From Rubripirellula lacrimiformis (GTDB lineage: Bacteria; Planctomycetota; Planctomycetia; Pirellulales; Pirellulaceae), in NCBI RefSeq assembly GCF_007741535.1, contig NZ_CP036525.1:2232001-2296000 (forward strand): a stretch of DNA of 64,000 nt. Direction: 5' to 3'. Position 1 is the first letter of the stretch. Each line of letters opens with the position of its first letter. The notes under the pieces were generated by a model, which worked only from the letters and a program-made list of their open reading frames with translations, did not search any database and was not told the DNA's origin. This document shows, piece after piece, positions 34,547-43,507 of the stretch. Position numbers and translations under genes: made by a program.

Positions 34547-35007
34547 TGAACGACCGCCCCACTTTTGCCTTGAAGCGTTTTAGCATTGCCGCGTTGCTGT
34601 TCGCAATCTTTTGCTCTGCGGGTGCCTTTTTGGGTTTTCGGTATGGCATGTCGAAAGGAGTCGACGCGCAAGTCGACCAACGTCTTGCTTCCCTACGATC
34701 CCAGGTGTATCCGGTGTCGTATCGCGTTGCAGATTTGACCAGCGTTGCAAGTCAGCCGGGTGCCGCTGATTCGGTGTCGGCCGAAACCTTGGCTGGTGAA
34801 ATCAAAAGCACTGTGGCTCAGGATCGTTGGGATGACAACGGCGGGCCGTGCGTGATCCGCGCGATGAAGCCAACGATGATTGTAGTCAACGGGTCCGCGA
34901 TCGATCACGACATCGTACAGGCGTATCTTGAGGGGCGCCGAAAAGCAAAGGCCGACGAACCGTCCGTTGGATCGGAGACTTCGAAAAAGTTTTTGGGTGA
35001 TGATTGA
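34540..35007 (+). CDS. Membrane-anchored protein with coiled coil
   Basis: 155 residues from ATG 34540, preceded by AGGAAG at a good ribosome-binding distance. One helix (FSIAALLFAIFCSAGAFLGF) and a soluble part ending SVGSETSKKFLGDD. The sequence LKRFSIAALLFAIF is the common planctomycete anchor opening. Function unknown. Confidence 0.6.
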   Translation: MLMNDRPTFALKRFSIAALLFAIFCSAGAFLGFRYGMSKGVDAQVDQRLASLRSQVYPVSYRVADLTSVASQPGAADSVSAETLAGEIKSTVAQDRWDDNGGPCVIRAMKPTMIVVNGSAIDHDIVQAYLEGRRKAKADEPSVGSETSKKFLGDD

Positions 35008-35092
35008 TCGTCCGCGCGATCCGTTTGAACGCTGACGTTGCAAGCGATAATCGATCTGTAACCTTTACGCACCGCCATTGCACGATGAGACC

Positions 35093-35686
35093 ATGCCCAA
35101 TCCGTACGAGTCACCCAACGCATCGTCTCGCGAGATAAACACATCGTCGAGGTTGTACGTTTTGTTCTACAAGGTGTATTGGCCCACTTGGTGGCTGGGA
35201 ACTGCAATTGTTGCGCTTAGCTGGTTCGGGATTGTAACGCCAACCGTCGGATGGATCGGGTTTGCGTTGGCGGGATCTGCGGCGCTAGGATCGTATGTCC
35301 TGCCATCGCTTGTTGGCGTCAAGCCAACAGACGGCGTCAATCTAGATTCACGCCTGCTCCGTTCAAAAGGCGATGGCTATCACAAAGCCATCAAGCGTTT
35401 TCAGGACGGCGCTTTGCTGATGTACGATGGTGTTGCATTTGGTTTGCGATCCAACGACGAAGTTGCGTGTGGTATCGCGGCCGACACGACCGATTTGGAC
35501 GAACTTGTAGCTTGGGAACTCGCCAGGCACGCGCAGTCTGTCTTTGACACGCTGTCTGCCGAATCCGTCGAATTCCGGGCGACGGTCGATGGCCGGACTT
35601 TCTGCATTTCGATCATGTCGGGCAATGGTCCGTCTGGGCGAGAGCTTTGCCGGGTGGTCGATGGTAAACTCGATTGGCGATGCTGA
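35093..35686 (+). CDS. Membrane protein with NPY motif and soluble C-terminus
   Basis: 197 residues: MPNPYESPNASSREINTSSR, two helices (about 30-52 and 55-76), then a soluble ~115 residue domain. NPYESP supports ATG 35093. Preceding it is GATAATCGATCTGTAACCTTT, which resembles the AACGTT-type boundaries. Function unknown. Confidence 0.65.
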   Translation: MPNPYESPNASSREINTSSRLYVLFYKVYWPTWWLGTAIVALSWFGIVTPTVGWIGFALAGSAALGSYVLPSLVGVKPTDGVNLDSRLLRSKGDGYHKAIKRFQDGALLMYDGVAFGLRSNDEVACGIAADTTDLDELVAWELARHAQSVFDTLSAESVEFRATVDGRTFCISIMSGNGPSGRELCRVVDGKLDWRC

Positions 35687-35689
35687 TCG

Positions 35690-35775
35690 GAGGCGAATCA
35701 TCGCATCCGCGATATCACTGGTGTTCAGCCGATATGGAATTCCGCGTCAACTTCTGCACTCCCGTGATGTCTAGC
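35690..35775 (+). repeat. attC-like inverted-repeat module 17
   Basis: Shares the run ATATCACTGG, CTCCCGTGATGTCTAGCGT with 31990-32035 (ATGTCACTGG, CCCCGTGATGTCTGCCGT). The next gene starts 17 bases on. Confidence 0.4.
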
Positions 35776-35791
35776 GTAAGCGAGTAGTCGT

Positions 35792-36976
35792 ATGCATTTC
35801 CGCTTTGTGATTTCGATCGCAATGGCTTTGGCCGGTTGCTCTGAGCAGGGGGGGGCCGCTCAGGTGTCAAATGCAGATTCTACGCAAGACATCGGGCGTG
35901 AAGATTTACTTCAAGCAGGTGCCCAACCGTCTGGGCTGATCGCAGATCCAGATCTGAACTCGGACGACGTTTTTCTCGCTGACGTTCCGGCCATCACCGT
36001 CGCGCCAGGCTCCAAACCTACTCACAGCTTCGAGCAGATCGAAAAGATGATTGCTTCGCTCGCTGCGATCGAAAGCCCTGACGTTGGTCTTTCTGCAACC
36101 ATCAGCGGCAGCGTCTTCTTACCCGTGGAAGGGCAAGTGAACGCAGGTGCTCTCTTGTTGACGGACCACAAGATCAAATCTTCGGATGCTCTGAAACAGC
36201 TTGTTTCCATCGGGCCCGGTGCGTTGCCAGCGTTGCTGGCACATCTAGATGATCCGACGCCAACCAAACTTAAAATCGAGCATGGAGGTAGTTTCGGTGC
36301 CATGTGGTTTGCCAGCGAAATTCGGGGCAACCCTGTAAGTAGGGTCGAACAATCCGTACTTCAAGCCCGCCTGCGGAATAAGGAAGACGCATTCCACGGC
36401 GACTACGTTGACTCGTACACGGTAAAGGTCGGTGATGTTTGCTTGGTTGCGGTGGGGCAGATTACAGGCCGCGCGTACCAAGCCGTTCGCTATCAGCCCA
36501 CCGCGTGCATTGTTCTTAACAGCCCGACGGATGACCCCGATTTATGCTCGCAGATTCGTGCGATTTGGCAAAGCGACGACCCGACGCAACGGCTGTTCGA
36601 TTCATTATTGTTTGATTACGCGACACGTGGGAAGTACAACGGAGTGTCTTTGGACGGTTGGAGTGTTGGAAGCGATCTGCAAAAGGAATCGGCGATGAGG
36701 TTGCTATACTACTACCCGGATACATCTGGTCGCCTGATAGCCGGGCGGCTTCGCGGATTGGACGTCCGCAAGGCTGGGCCGCCGAGTTCGCAACCGGCGA
36801 CCGATTCGGAAATGGATGTTTGGATCAGTCGCGAGGTTGCAAATGGTGTTCGTACCGATGAATTCATAGAGGCCGTCGTTTGGTGCAAACATCCAGCCAT
36901 CGTTGCGGAGATCAAGAGCATTGCAAATCGTACGGATGACGATGACATCATCAAACTCGTGGGCGAAGCCCGCTAA
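35792..36976 (+). CDS. Lipoprotein, HEAT-like
   Basis: 394 residues. Short signal with lipobox (FVISIAMALAGC, Cys near residue 16). Helical segments such as DALKQLVSIGPGALPALLAH-L (about 130-150) resemble HEAT-type repeats found in planctomycete lipoproteins; the C-terminal part has EFIEAVVWCKHPAIVAEIKS. Largest intact gene of the accessory region. Exact function unknown. Confidence 0.65.
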   Translation: MHFRFVISIAMALAGCSEQGGAAQVSNADSTQDIGREDLLQAGAQPSGLIADPDLNSDDVFLADVPAITVAPGSKPTHSFEQIEKMIASLAAIESPDVGLSATISGSVFLPVEGQVNAGALLLTDHKIKSSDALKQLVSIGPGALPALLAHLDDPTPTKLKIEHGGSFGAMWFASEIRGNPVSRVEQSVLQARLRNKEDAFHGDYVDSYTVKVGDVCLVAVGQITGRAYQAVRYQPTACIVLNSPTDDPDLCSQIRAIWQSDDPTQRLFDSLLFDYATRGKYNGVSLDGWSVGSDLQKESAMRLLYYYPDTSGRLIAGRLRGLDVRKAGPPSSQPATDSEMDVWISREVANGVRTDEFIEAVVWCKHPAIVAEIKSIANRTDDDDIIKLVGEAR

Positions 36977-37053
36977 TCATTTGGGAAACCGGAGCAGCGA
37001 AAACGGGAATCAACTCGTAACGTCTTTGCACGGTTACGTTCATCGAGGCATCC

Positions 37054-37444
37054 ATGATCGAACTTCAGCGAACGTCACGTGATGCTTGGTGGTTCGTCCT
37101 GCCGATCTTATCGTTCTTCGTGGCCGCGTTCACTTATATTTCAGCGGCGGTTCACGGTTTGGGACCTGTCGTCGGCAGGGTATACTCTGACGCTTCTTGG
37201 GTCGCACCACCGATTTGCGTCGTTCTCTGGTGCATGCTGGTATGGTACGTCTACCGTCTGGTGGCATACCGCAGAGGCGTCCTACCCCGTTGCCTACGAG
37301 ACTTGCTGGAACGAATCAATCAACCTGATCTCGAAGTTTGTTCGCGACGACAGTGCCGACGAATTTTTCGAGGCTGTGGAGAGAATGTGGGGTAGCGAGT
37401 ACGTTCCAGTCGCGAAATCGTCTTCGACTTTGGTTCGGAAGTGA
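37054..37444 (+). pseudogene. Frameshifted membrane protein gene
   Basis: From ATG 37054 two helices (WWFVLPILSFFVAAFTYISA and PPICVVLWCMLVWYVYRLVA) are encoded. About 37270-37300 coding character moves to the next frame, which reads ESINLISKFVRDDSADEFFE and stops at 37444. A one-base change has split a ~130 residue gene. The boundary upstream (36984-37036) contains CGTAAC / GTTACG arms. Confidence 0.5.
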
Positions 37445-37561
37445 GGCAGAGGATGGGGGACCGTTGCGTGCACCGGCGCCGGGTTACATGTCCAACACCA
37501 ATGGCAGGTCAGGGTCTCCGTCCGCGTGACAGCCAACGTTCGTCGACCGAGATAGGACGCA

Positions 37562-37744
37562 ATGATGGCCCGCTGTAAAACGAAACGAGGTCTTGCCATT
37601 GCCTTCTTGGTCGGTGGCGCCGCGACGCTGTTGGGAATTACGGGATGGCACTTCTATCGAGTGCGTTTGTGCGATCGGCTTCTGGGGAAGATTGACCAAC
37701 TTGCTTCGTACCCGCCTTCGGAAACCAGCGACCTGATCGAATGA
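37562..37744 (+). CDS. Tiny one-helix membrane protein
   Basis: 60 residues: basic head, helix (GLAIAFLVGGAATLLGITGW) and a short tail. Its TGA overlaps the next ATG (ATGA). It could be the N-terminal half of a gene split by frameshift into the next. Confidence 0.5.
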   Translation: MMARCKTKRGLAIAFLVGGAATLLGITGWHFYRVRLCDRLLGKIDQLASYPPSETSDLIE

Positions 37745-37944
37745 CGGTGGACCGCCTTTGGAATTCCTATAGCCAGGCGACAGACCTCGGAGCCGAATAT
37801 CAACGCATCTATGAATCCGAAAAAGATCGGATCGCTGCGATTGTTGCTGAGGAAGGGCTGGAATACGAGTACATTGAGGATTATCGCTCTTTCTCGATCA
37901 ACCCGGCCGTTCGTCGCTCGTGGGAACCTTTCGATGCAAGCTGA
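37741..37944 (+). CDS. Small acidic protein, possibly second half of a split gene
   Basis: 67 residues, helical and acidic (EYQRIYESEKDRIAAIVAEE, GLEYEYIEDYRSF). Overlaps both neighbours by short coupled junctions (4 and 11 bases). Unknown family. Confidence 0.5.
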   Translation: MTVDRLWNSYSQATDLGAEYQRIYESEKDRIAAIVAEEGLEYEYIEDYRSFSINPAVRRSWEPFDAS

Positions 37945-38260
37945 ACCATGGTACTGCGTCCGACTGATTTACCATTTAGTCGGAACCTCGAGCAAAGCGT
38001 ATGAAGAACGCGTGCTTATCGTCCGAGCCGATTCCGAAGGTGCTGCGATTGCTCAAGCCGAGGCGCATTCGCAAGACTATGAGAGCGATACGACTGTCTA
38101 CACCGGATACGCGATGGCATTCAATATCATCGATCAGAACGGTCCATCACTCGGCGCCGGCGTCGAGGTGTTCTCGCTGATTCGAAAATCCGAACTTGAC
38201 GTTGATGCTTACTTGGATCGGTTCCACGACACGGGCAGCGAATGTTGTAGGACACCTTAA
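37934..38260 (+). CDS. DUF4288 protein
   Basis: 108 residues. WYCVRLIYHLVGTSSKAYEE, then RVLIVRADSEGAAIAQAEAH, TTVYTGYAMAFNIIDQNGP and GVEVFSLIRKSELDVDAYLDRF match the small DUF4288 family, frequent in cassette-like contexts. No known activity. ATG 37934 overlaps the previous stop by 11 bases, suggesting a coupled three-gene unit. Confidence 0.75.
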   Translation: MQAEPWYCVRLIYHLVGTSSKAYEERVLIVRADSEGAAIAQAEAHSQDYESDTTVYTGYAMAFNIIDQNGPSLGAGVEVFSLIRKSELDVDAYLDRFHDTGSECCRTP

Positions 38261-38463
38261 GCTGACTGTCTTCTCGGTTGTGCTCTTTCCGCTAGTGATC
38301 ATGCGTTTGCATACGGTTGTGCAGATGGAGGCACGTCGTTTTCGGAACGAGCAAAGCCATGCGATGAACCAAAATTGTGGAGTCGGCGTTAGAGGTGTGG
38401 TTGCTTGCGCGATCGCGGCTTGGTTTGGGTTTCAGTGTGGGGCTTTGTTTGGGGGTGCTTGGG

Positions 38464-38499
38464 GGCCGGATCTGCGTCGCTTCGCTCCTTGATCCGGCC
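38464..38499. other. Inverted repeat GGCCGGATC/GATCCGGCC
   Basis: Perfect 9-base arms at 38464-38472 and 38491-38499 with an 18-base loop in the gene-poor stretch 38261-38657, which otherwise holds only weak, unsupported frames and an AGCCATGCGATGAACC string near 38360 like other boundaries. Confidence 0.6.
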
Positions 38500-38657
38500 T
38501 ACGGCTTCCGTCGGAAAGTGGCTGTTTGGTTTGTCCGAAGTCGGTGTTTGTGATCGGTTGGGCGATGGTTTCTTTCACACGATGGGCACTGTGGCGGGTA
38601 TCGTTACTGGATGGGGCCCCGATTGAGATTCACCCTTCACTCACGTTGGAGTTCAAA

Positions 38658-39113
38658 ATGCACGCTCAATCCGAATCGTCCGTCGCTCGCGAGAGCACCA
38701 GGATCTCGGCGTTTGGCTTGGTCGCGGTTCATGCTGTCGCGTTACTTGTTCTGTACTTCGTGCCTGTTTTTATTTGTCCAACCGTCGTTGATCACTACAG
38801 CCGTGTCGGTGTCCCGGAAACCTCGCTGTTCCTCCGTGCCCATTTGATCTCGGACTATTTCGCCGCGTACACACCTTTCTGGATGGCGGCGGCCGCTGTT
38901 TACCTATTCGTCCTGTATCGACGTAGTCGTGCGGGATCGCGATGGCTGCCAGCTGTTTCAAATCTTGTGATTTTGTCCATTGCGTTTTTCGGCATGGTCT
39001 ACACCGCGTGGATGATCCATCCAATGACATCCTCGGTCGGTGGCGTGCCAGTTGCCGTGGATGCAAGCGAGACCACGCCGCCCGAATTAGCCATCGCTCG
39101 AATCGGCGAATGA
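38658..39113 (+). CDS. Membrane protein, 3 helices
   Basis: 151 residues from ATG 38658: helices near 20-42 (FGLVAVHAVALLVLYFVPVF), 68-90 and 102-125. No family recognised. Last gene of the accessory stretch; its stop is followed by CTGCTAACGCGAACGCCGTGG, a further boundary-like sequence. Confidence 0.6.
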   Translation: MHAQSESSVARESTRISAFGLVAVHAVALLVLYFVPVFICPTVVDHYSRVGVPETSLFLRAHLISDYFAAYTPFWMAAAAVYLFVLYRRSRAGSRWLPAVSNLVILSIAFFGMVYTAWMIHPMTSSVGGVPVAVDASETTPPELAIARIGE

Positions 39114-39261
39114 CCATCTGGTTCAGCGGGTGATTGGGGGCGGCGTTGGGGTGTGTCGGCAAACTGCTAACGCGAACGCCGTGGTCACCGATTCGTGCGC
39201 CGGCCGACTGCATTCTTCGTAGGCCGTCCCCGGTTCTCGGTTCCCCTGCCCACCGCGCATG

Positions 39262-39292
39262 AAAAAACCTCGCTGGTTGGACCAGCGAGGTT
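39262..39292 (-). terminator. Rho-independent terminator of aceF
   Basis: Read on the - strand: stem AACCTCGCTGGT / ACCAGCGAGGTT with a 3-base loop followed by a T run (complement of 39262-39267), 30 bases after the aceF stop. Confidence 0.85.
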
Positions 39293-39321
39293 GTTGGATT
39301 TTGGTGATTCGCGGGATGGGC

Positions 39322-40713
39322 CTACAGGGCTAGCAGCAGGCGGCTGGGGGCTTCCAGGAATCCGATCACGTCGTTCAAGAATCGTGCGGCCGTTCCGCCG
39401 TCGACCAGGCGATGGTCGTAGGAAAGGCTTAGCGGCATCATCAATCGAGGTTGGATCGAATCGTCGGGCATCACGACCGGCAATTTACGGCTGCGGCCAA
39501 CCAGCAGGATCGCGACTTCGGGAACGTTGACGATCGGGGTGGAGTACTGTCCGCCGATCGCACCGAGGTTGCTGATCGTGAACGATCCGCCACGCAGGTC
39601 GTTCATTCCAAAGTTGCCGCCACGGACTTTGCCGGCCATTTCGGCCAGGGATCGAGTGATCGCCGGAACGCCCTGTTGGTCCGTGGCTGGCATCACGGGA
39701 ACGACCAAGCCACGGTCGGTGTCGACCGCGATTCCGACGTTGACATAGTCCTTGTAGATGATCTGTTCGTTGGCTTCGTCGATCGTCGCGTTCATCGAAG
39801 GGTGATGTTTCAGCGCGGTCGCGACTGCTTTGATCAGGAACGGCATCGTGGTCAGTTTCAGACCCTGAGCCGCGTAGTCCTCTTTGCTGGACTGACGCAG
39901 ACGTTCCAGGTCGGTGATGTCCGCATCGTCAAAGTTGGTGACGCGGGGCACGGTGGACCAGCTGGCGTGCATCTGACGCGAGATCGTCTTGCGGATCTTG
40001 CTCATCCGTTCCACTCGGATCGGTCCAAAATCATCTTGGTCGGCGGTCCCGGGCAGTCCGGCAGATGCTGCTGCGTTGCCCTTGTTGGGGGCGGCCGCTG
40101 TGGCGGGAGCCGATCCTGCTTTGGCCGATTGGCTGGCCGAGCGAACGACCGCTAGGATGTCATCGCGGTTGATTCGGCCGTGTTCGCCGCTGCCGGTCAC
40201 GTTGGACAGATCGACACCGACTTCGCGTGCGAAGCGTCGAACGGCGGGGCCGGCCGGGATCGCACCGGAGTTGGAAACAACCGGTGCGGCGGGAGCGGCG
40301 GGTTCAGCCGCAGCGGGTGCGGTTGGCGGGGCGGATGGCGGCGTGGGTGCGGGTTTCGCCGCCACTGGCGCGGGCGGCGCAGGTTTGGCTTCCGCCGCAG
40401 CGGGTGCCGGCTTCGCAGTTTCTTCCTTGGCCGGGGCAGGCTTGGCTGCCGGGGCGGCTGGTGCCGGTGATCCGGCGGCTGCTTCGACTTCGATCAGTGC
40501 GCCGCCGATTGGCACGCTTTCGCCTTCCTTGACCAAGATTTTGGTCACTTTGCCGCCCACCGTCGTTGGTACTGGCACGGTGGCTTTGTCGGTTTCCATC
40601 TCGACGATGTCTTGGCCTTCGCTGATCACGTCACCGACGGAGACAAACACTTCGAGCACGTCGCCCGACTCGATTCCATCACCGAGTTCAGGAAGTTTTA
40701 CTTCAGTAGCCAT
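39322..40713 (-). CDS. aceF: Pyruvate dehydrogenase E2, dihydrolipoamide acetyltransferase
   Basis: 463 residues. One lipoyl domain (1-80) with lipoylated Lys in EMETDKATVPV, a long Ala-Pro-Lys linker (about 83-150), an E3/E1-binding domain (AGPAVRRFAREVGVDLSNVT, about 155-190), and the catalytic domain ending with the H-x3-D box SYDHRLVDGGTAARF. It transfers acetyl from E1-bound lipoate to CoA. It lies 61 bases after aceE on the same strand, forming an aceEF operon with a terminator behind. No E3 (lpd) is adjacent. Confidence 0.95.
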   Translation of the reverse strand: MATEVKLPELGDGIESGDVLEVFVSVGDVISEGQDIVEMETDKATVPVPTTVGGKVTKILVKEGESVPIGGALIEVEAAAGSPAPAAPAAKPAPAKEETAKPAPAAAEAKPAPPAPVAAKPAPTPPSAPPTAPAAAEPAAPAAPVVSNSGAIPAGPAVRRFAREVGVDLSNVTGSGEHGRINRDDILAVVRSASQSAKAGSAPATAAAPNKGNAAASAGLPGTADQDDFGPIRVERMSKIRKTISRQMHASWSTVPRVTNFDDADITDLERLRQSSKEDYAAQGLKLTTMPFLIKAVATALKHHPSMNATIDEANEQIIYKDYVNVGIAVDTDRGLVVPVMPATDQQGVPAITRSLAEMAGKVRGGNFGMNDLRGGSFTISNLGAIGGQYSTPIVNVPEVAILLVGRSRKLPVVMPDDSIQPRLMMPLSLSYDHRLVDGGTAARFLNDVIGFLEAPSRLLLAL

Positions 40714-40774
40714 GGGAAAAGTTTTCAGTTAGCAGTTTTCGGTGTTCAGTAAACGGAAGCACGGTCCGGGATGG

Positions 40775-43507
40775 TTACGCGAAATACGGATTCTGTTTTT
40801 CGGCATCGAATCCGAGATCTTTGATCGCATCGGCAACTTCGGCTGCCGTGAAGAGTCCGGTTTTCGACAATCGGCTTAGCGTTGCGATCACGATCGATTC
40901 GGCATCAACTTCGAAGTGGCGACGCAGTGATTCGCGAGTCTCGCTGCGTCCCATGCCGTCGGTGCCCAGCACGTAGTAGTCGCCTGGGATCCACGGTGTC
41001 AGTTGTTCGCCCAAAGCCCGGACATAGTCGCTGGCCGAAATGAAGGGGCCTTCGACGCCATCGAGTTGCTCTTCGAGGTAGCTCTTTCGCGGCGTTTCGG
41101 TTGGGTGCAGCATGTTCCAGCGGTCGCAGTCGCCCGCTTCGCGTCGCAGTTGGGTGTAACTGGTCACACTCCAAGCATCGCTGGCGATCGAGTATTTTTC
41201 GGCCAAGATTTCTTGGGCCTTCAAAACGCTGTTCAGGATCGCACCGCTGCCGAACAGTTGCACGCGCGCCTTGGCATCTTTGACTTCTTGGCTGCGGAAC
41301 TTGTACATCCCCTTGATGATGCCGTCTTCGCATCCTGCGGGCATCGGTGGATGCTCGTATTCTTCGTTTTCGCTCATCAAGTAATAGATGCACTCTTCGC
41401 CATCTTGGTACATGCGTTTGAGGCCTTCCATGATGATCACGATCACTTCGTAGGCGAATGCCGGATCGTAGGCACGGACGGTTGGGAACGCGATCGCGTT
41501 TAGCAGGCTGTGTCCATCTTGGTGCTGCAGCCCTTCGCCGTTCAGGGTGGTTCGGCCGGCGGTGCCACCGACTAGGAACCCCTTGGCACGCATATCGGCG
41601 GCGGCCCAGATCAGGTCTCCGATGCGTTGGAATCCGAACATGCTGTAGTAGATGAAGAACGGAATCATGTTGATTCCGTGGGCGCTGTAGGCGGTGCCGG
41701 CAGCATTGAAGCTGCTCATCGAACCGGCTTCGGTGATGCCCTCTTCTAGGATTTGTCCGTCTTGGGCTTCCTTGTACGACTGCAGGATCGCCGAGTCGAC
41801 GGGTTCGTACAGTTGGCCGGCGTGGGCGTAGATGCCGAACTGTTTGAACATCCCTTCCATGCCGAAGGTGCGTGATTCGTCGGGGACGATCGGCACCATG
41901 TACTTGCCGATTTTTTTGTCACGGCACAGGGCGACCAGCGTTTGGACGACCGCGAATGTCGTGCTGCAGCTCTTGTTTTCCAGCCGCGTGATCAGTTTGC
42001 GGTAATCTTCAAGCGTTGGCACTTCCATCGTCGGATGCTGGGTCGGACGGCTAGGGACCGGCCCACCCAGAGCGGCGCGCCGCTCTTGCATGTACTTGAT
42101 TTCTTGGCTGTTGGCCGACGGTTTATAGAACGGTGCTTTGACCACTTCTTCGTCGCTGATGGGAATGCCGAACCGAGTGCGGAATTCCAACAGTTCCTCT
42201 TCGTTCATCTTCTTTTGGTTGTGGGCGATCATGCGGCCTTCGCCGGCTTCGCCTAGCCCGTAACCCTTGACCGTTTTGGCCAGCACGACAGTGGGTCGTC
42301 CGTTGGCCGATTCGGTTGCTTGCTTGTAGGCGGCATAGACCTTTTCGGGGTCATGTCCACCGCGGCGAATCTTTTCCAGTTTTTCGTCGCTGTAGTTTTC
42401 GACCAATTTCAGCAGTTCGGGATACTTGCCGAAGAAGTGTTCGCGAATGTAGCTGCCGGGCATGCCGGTGTACTTTTGGTACTGGCCGTCGACGACTTCG
42501 TTCATGCGTTTGACAAGCAGTCCGGTCGTATCCTTGGCCAGCAGTTGGTCCCATTCGTCACCCCAGACGACCTTGATCACGTTCCAGCCGGCGCCACGGA
42601 AAATGGATTCCAGTTCTTGGATGATCTTTCCGTTGCCACGAACCGGTCCGTCGAGTCGCTGCAGGTTGCAGTTGATGACGAAGATCAGGTTGTCAAGTTT
42701 TTCGCGTGATGCGAGGCCGATGGCGCCGAGGGTTTCGGGTTCGTCGCATTCGCCGTCGCCCAAGAACGCCCAGACCTTTTGGCCCTTGGTGTCTTTGATG
42801 CCACGGTCATTGAGGTATTCGTTGAACCGAGCTTGGTAGATTGCCATGATCGGGCCGAGCCCCATCGACACGGTTGGGTATTCCCAGAATCCGGGCATCA
42901 GCCAAGGGTGCGGGTAACTGGACAGTCCGCCACCGGGTGCCAGTTCGCGGCGGAAGTTGTCGAGGTTTTCTTCGCTGAGACGGCCTTCCAAAAAGGCTCG
43001 GCTGTACATCCCAGGCGACGCGTGGCCTTGGAAGTAGATGGTGTCGCCCGAATAGCCGTCTTCGCCGCGGCCTTTGAAGAAGTGGTTGAAGGCGATTTCG
43101 TACAGCGTCGCACTGGAGGCGAACGTGCTGATGTGACCGCCAACGCCGCCGGGGCGACGATTGGCTCGAACGACCATCGCCATGGCATTCCAGCGAACGA
43201 TCGACTTGATGCGTCGTTCCAGTTCGCGGTTGCCGGGGAATGCCGGTTGGTCTTTGACCGGGATCGTATTGACGTAGGGAGTGTTGGTGTCTTGTGCGGA
43301 CTGGATGCCTTCCTCGGCCGCGCGATCACGAAGCTGTTCGATCAAGAAACGAACGCGATCAGCCCCTTTGCTCTTCAGGACATAGTCCAGCGAAGCGAGC
43401 CATTCTTCGGTTTCGGCCGTGTCGATATCGACGGCAGCAACGGGTTGTTCCAGTTCGCCCACGTTTTGAGCGACCTCGGCTTTCGCGACGGTTTCAGATT
43501 CAGACAT
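40775..43507 (-). CDS. aceE: Pyruvate dehydrogenase E1, homodimeric
   Basis: 910 residues, the length of homodimeric AceE. Thiamine-diphosphate region: GDGECDEPETLGAIGLA with the following NLIFVINCNLQRLDGPV; N-terminal HISTFASSATLYEIAFNHFF and GDTIYFQGHASPGMYSRAF match E. coli AceE. Decarboxylates pyruvate and reductively acetylates E2. ATG 43507 was chosen because homology begins there and a purine-rich GGGAAGAAAAAAG precedes it; the frame further upstream is not conserved-looking. Confidence 0.96.
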   Translation of the reverse strand: MSESETVAKAEVAQNVGELEQPVAAVDIDTAETEEWLASLDYVLKSKGADRVRFLIEQLRDRAAEEGIQSAQDTNTPYVNTIPVKDQPAFPGNRELERRIKSIVRWNAMAMVVRANRRPGGVGGHISTFASSATLYEIAFNHFFKGRGEDGYSGDTIYFQGHASPGMYSRAFLEGRLSEENLDNFRRELAPGGGLSSYPHPWLMPGFWEYPTVSMGLGPIMAIYQARFNEYLNDRGIKDTKGQKVWAFLGDGECDEPETLGAIGLASREKLDNLIFVINCNLQRLDGPVRGNGKIIQELESIFRGAGWNVIKVVWGDEWDQLLAKDTTGLLVKRMNEVVDGQYQKYTGMPGSYIREHFFGKYPELLKLVENYSDEKLEKIRRGGHDPEKVYAAYKQATESANGRPTVVLAKTVKGYGLGEAGEGRMIAHNQKKMNEEELLEFRTRFGIPISDEEVVKAPFYKPSANSQEIKYMQERRAALGGPVPSRPTQHPTMEVPTLEDYRKLITRLENKSCSTTFAVVQTLVALCRDKKIGKYMVPIVPDESRTFGMEGMFKQFGIYAHAGQLYEPVDSAILQSYKEAQDGQILEEGITEAGSMSSFNAAGTAYSAHGINMIPFFIYYSMFGFQRIGDLIWAAADMRAKGFLVGGTAGRTTLNGEGLQHQDGHSLLNAIAFPTVRAYDPAFAYEVIVIIMEGLKRMYQDGEECIYYLMSENEEYEHPPMPAGCEDGIIKGMYKFRSQEVKDAKARVQLFGSGAILNSVLKAQEILAEKYSIASDAWSVTSYTQLRREAGDCDRWNMLHPTETPRKSYLEEQLDGVEGPFISASDYVRALGEQLTPWIPGDYYVLGTDGMGRSETRESLRRHFEVDAESIVIATLSRLSKTGLFTAAEVADAIKDLGFDAEKQNPYFA

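Noticed and set aside
40180-40732. Frames on the + strand opposite aceF
   Set aside because: Shadows of the Ala/Pro-rich linker of E2.
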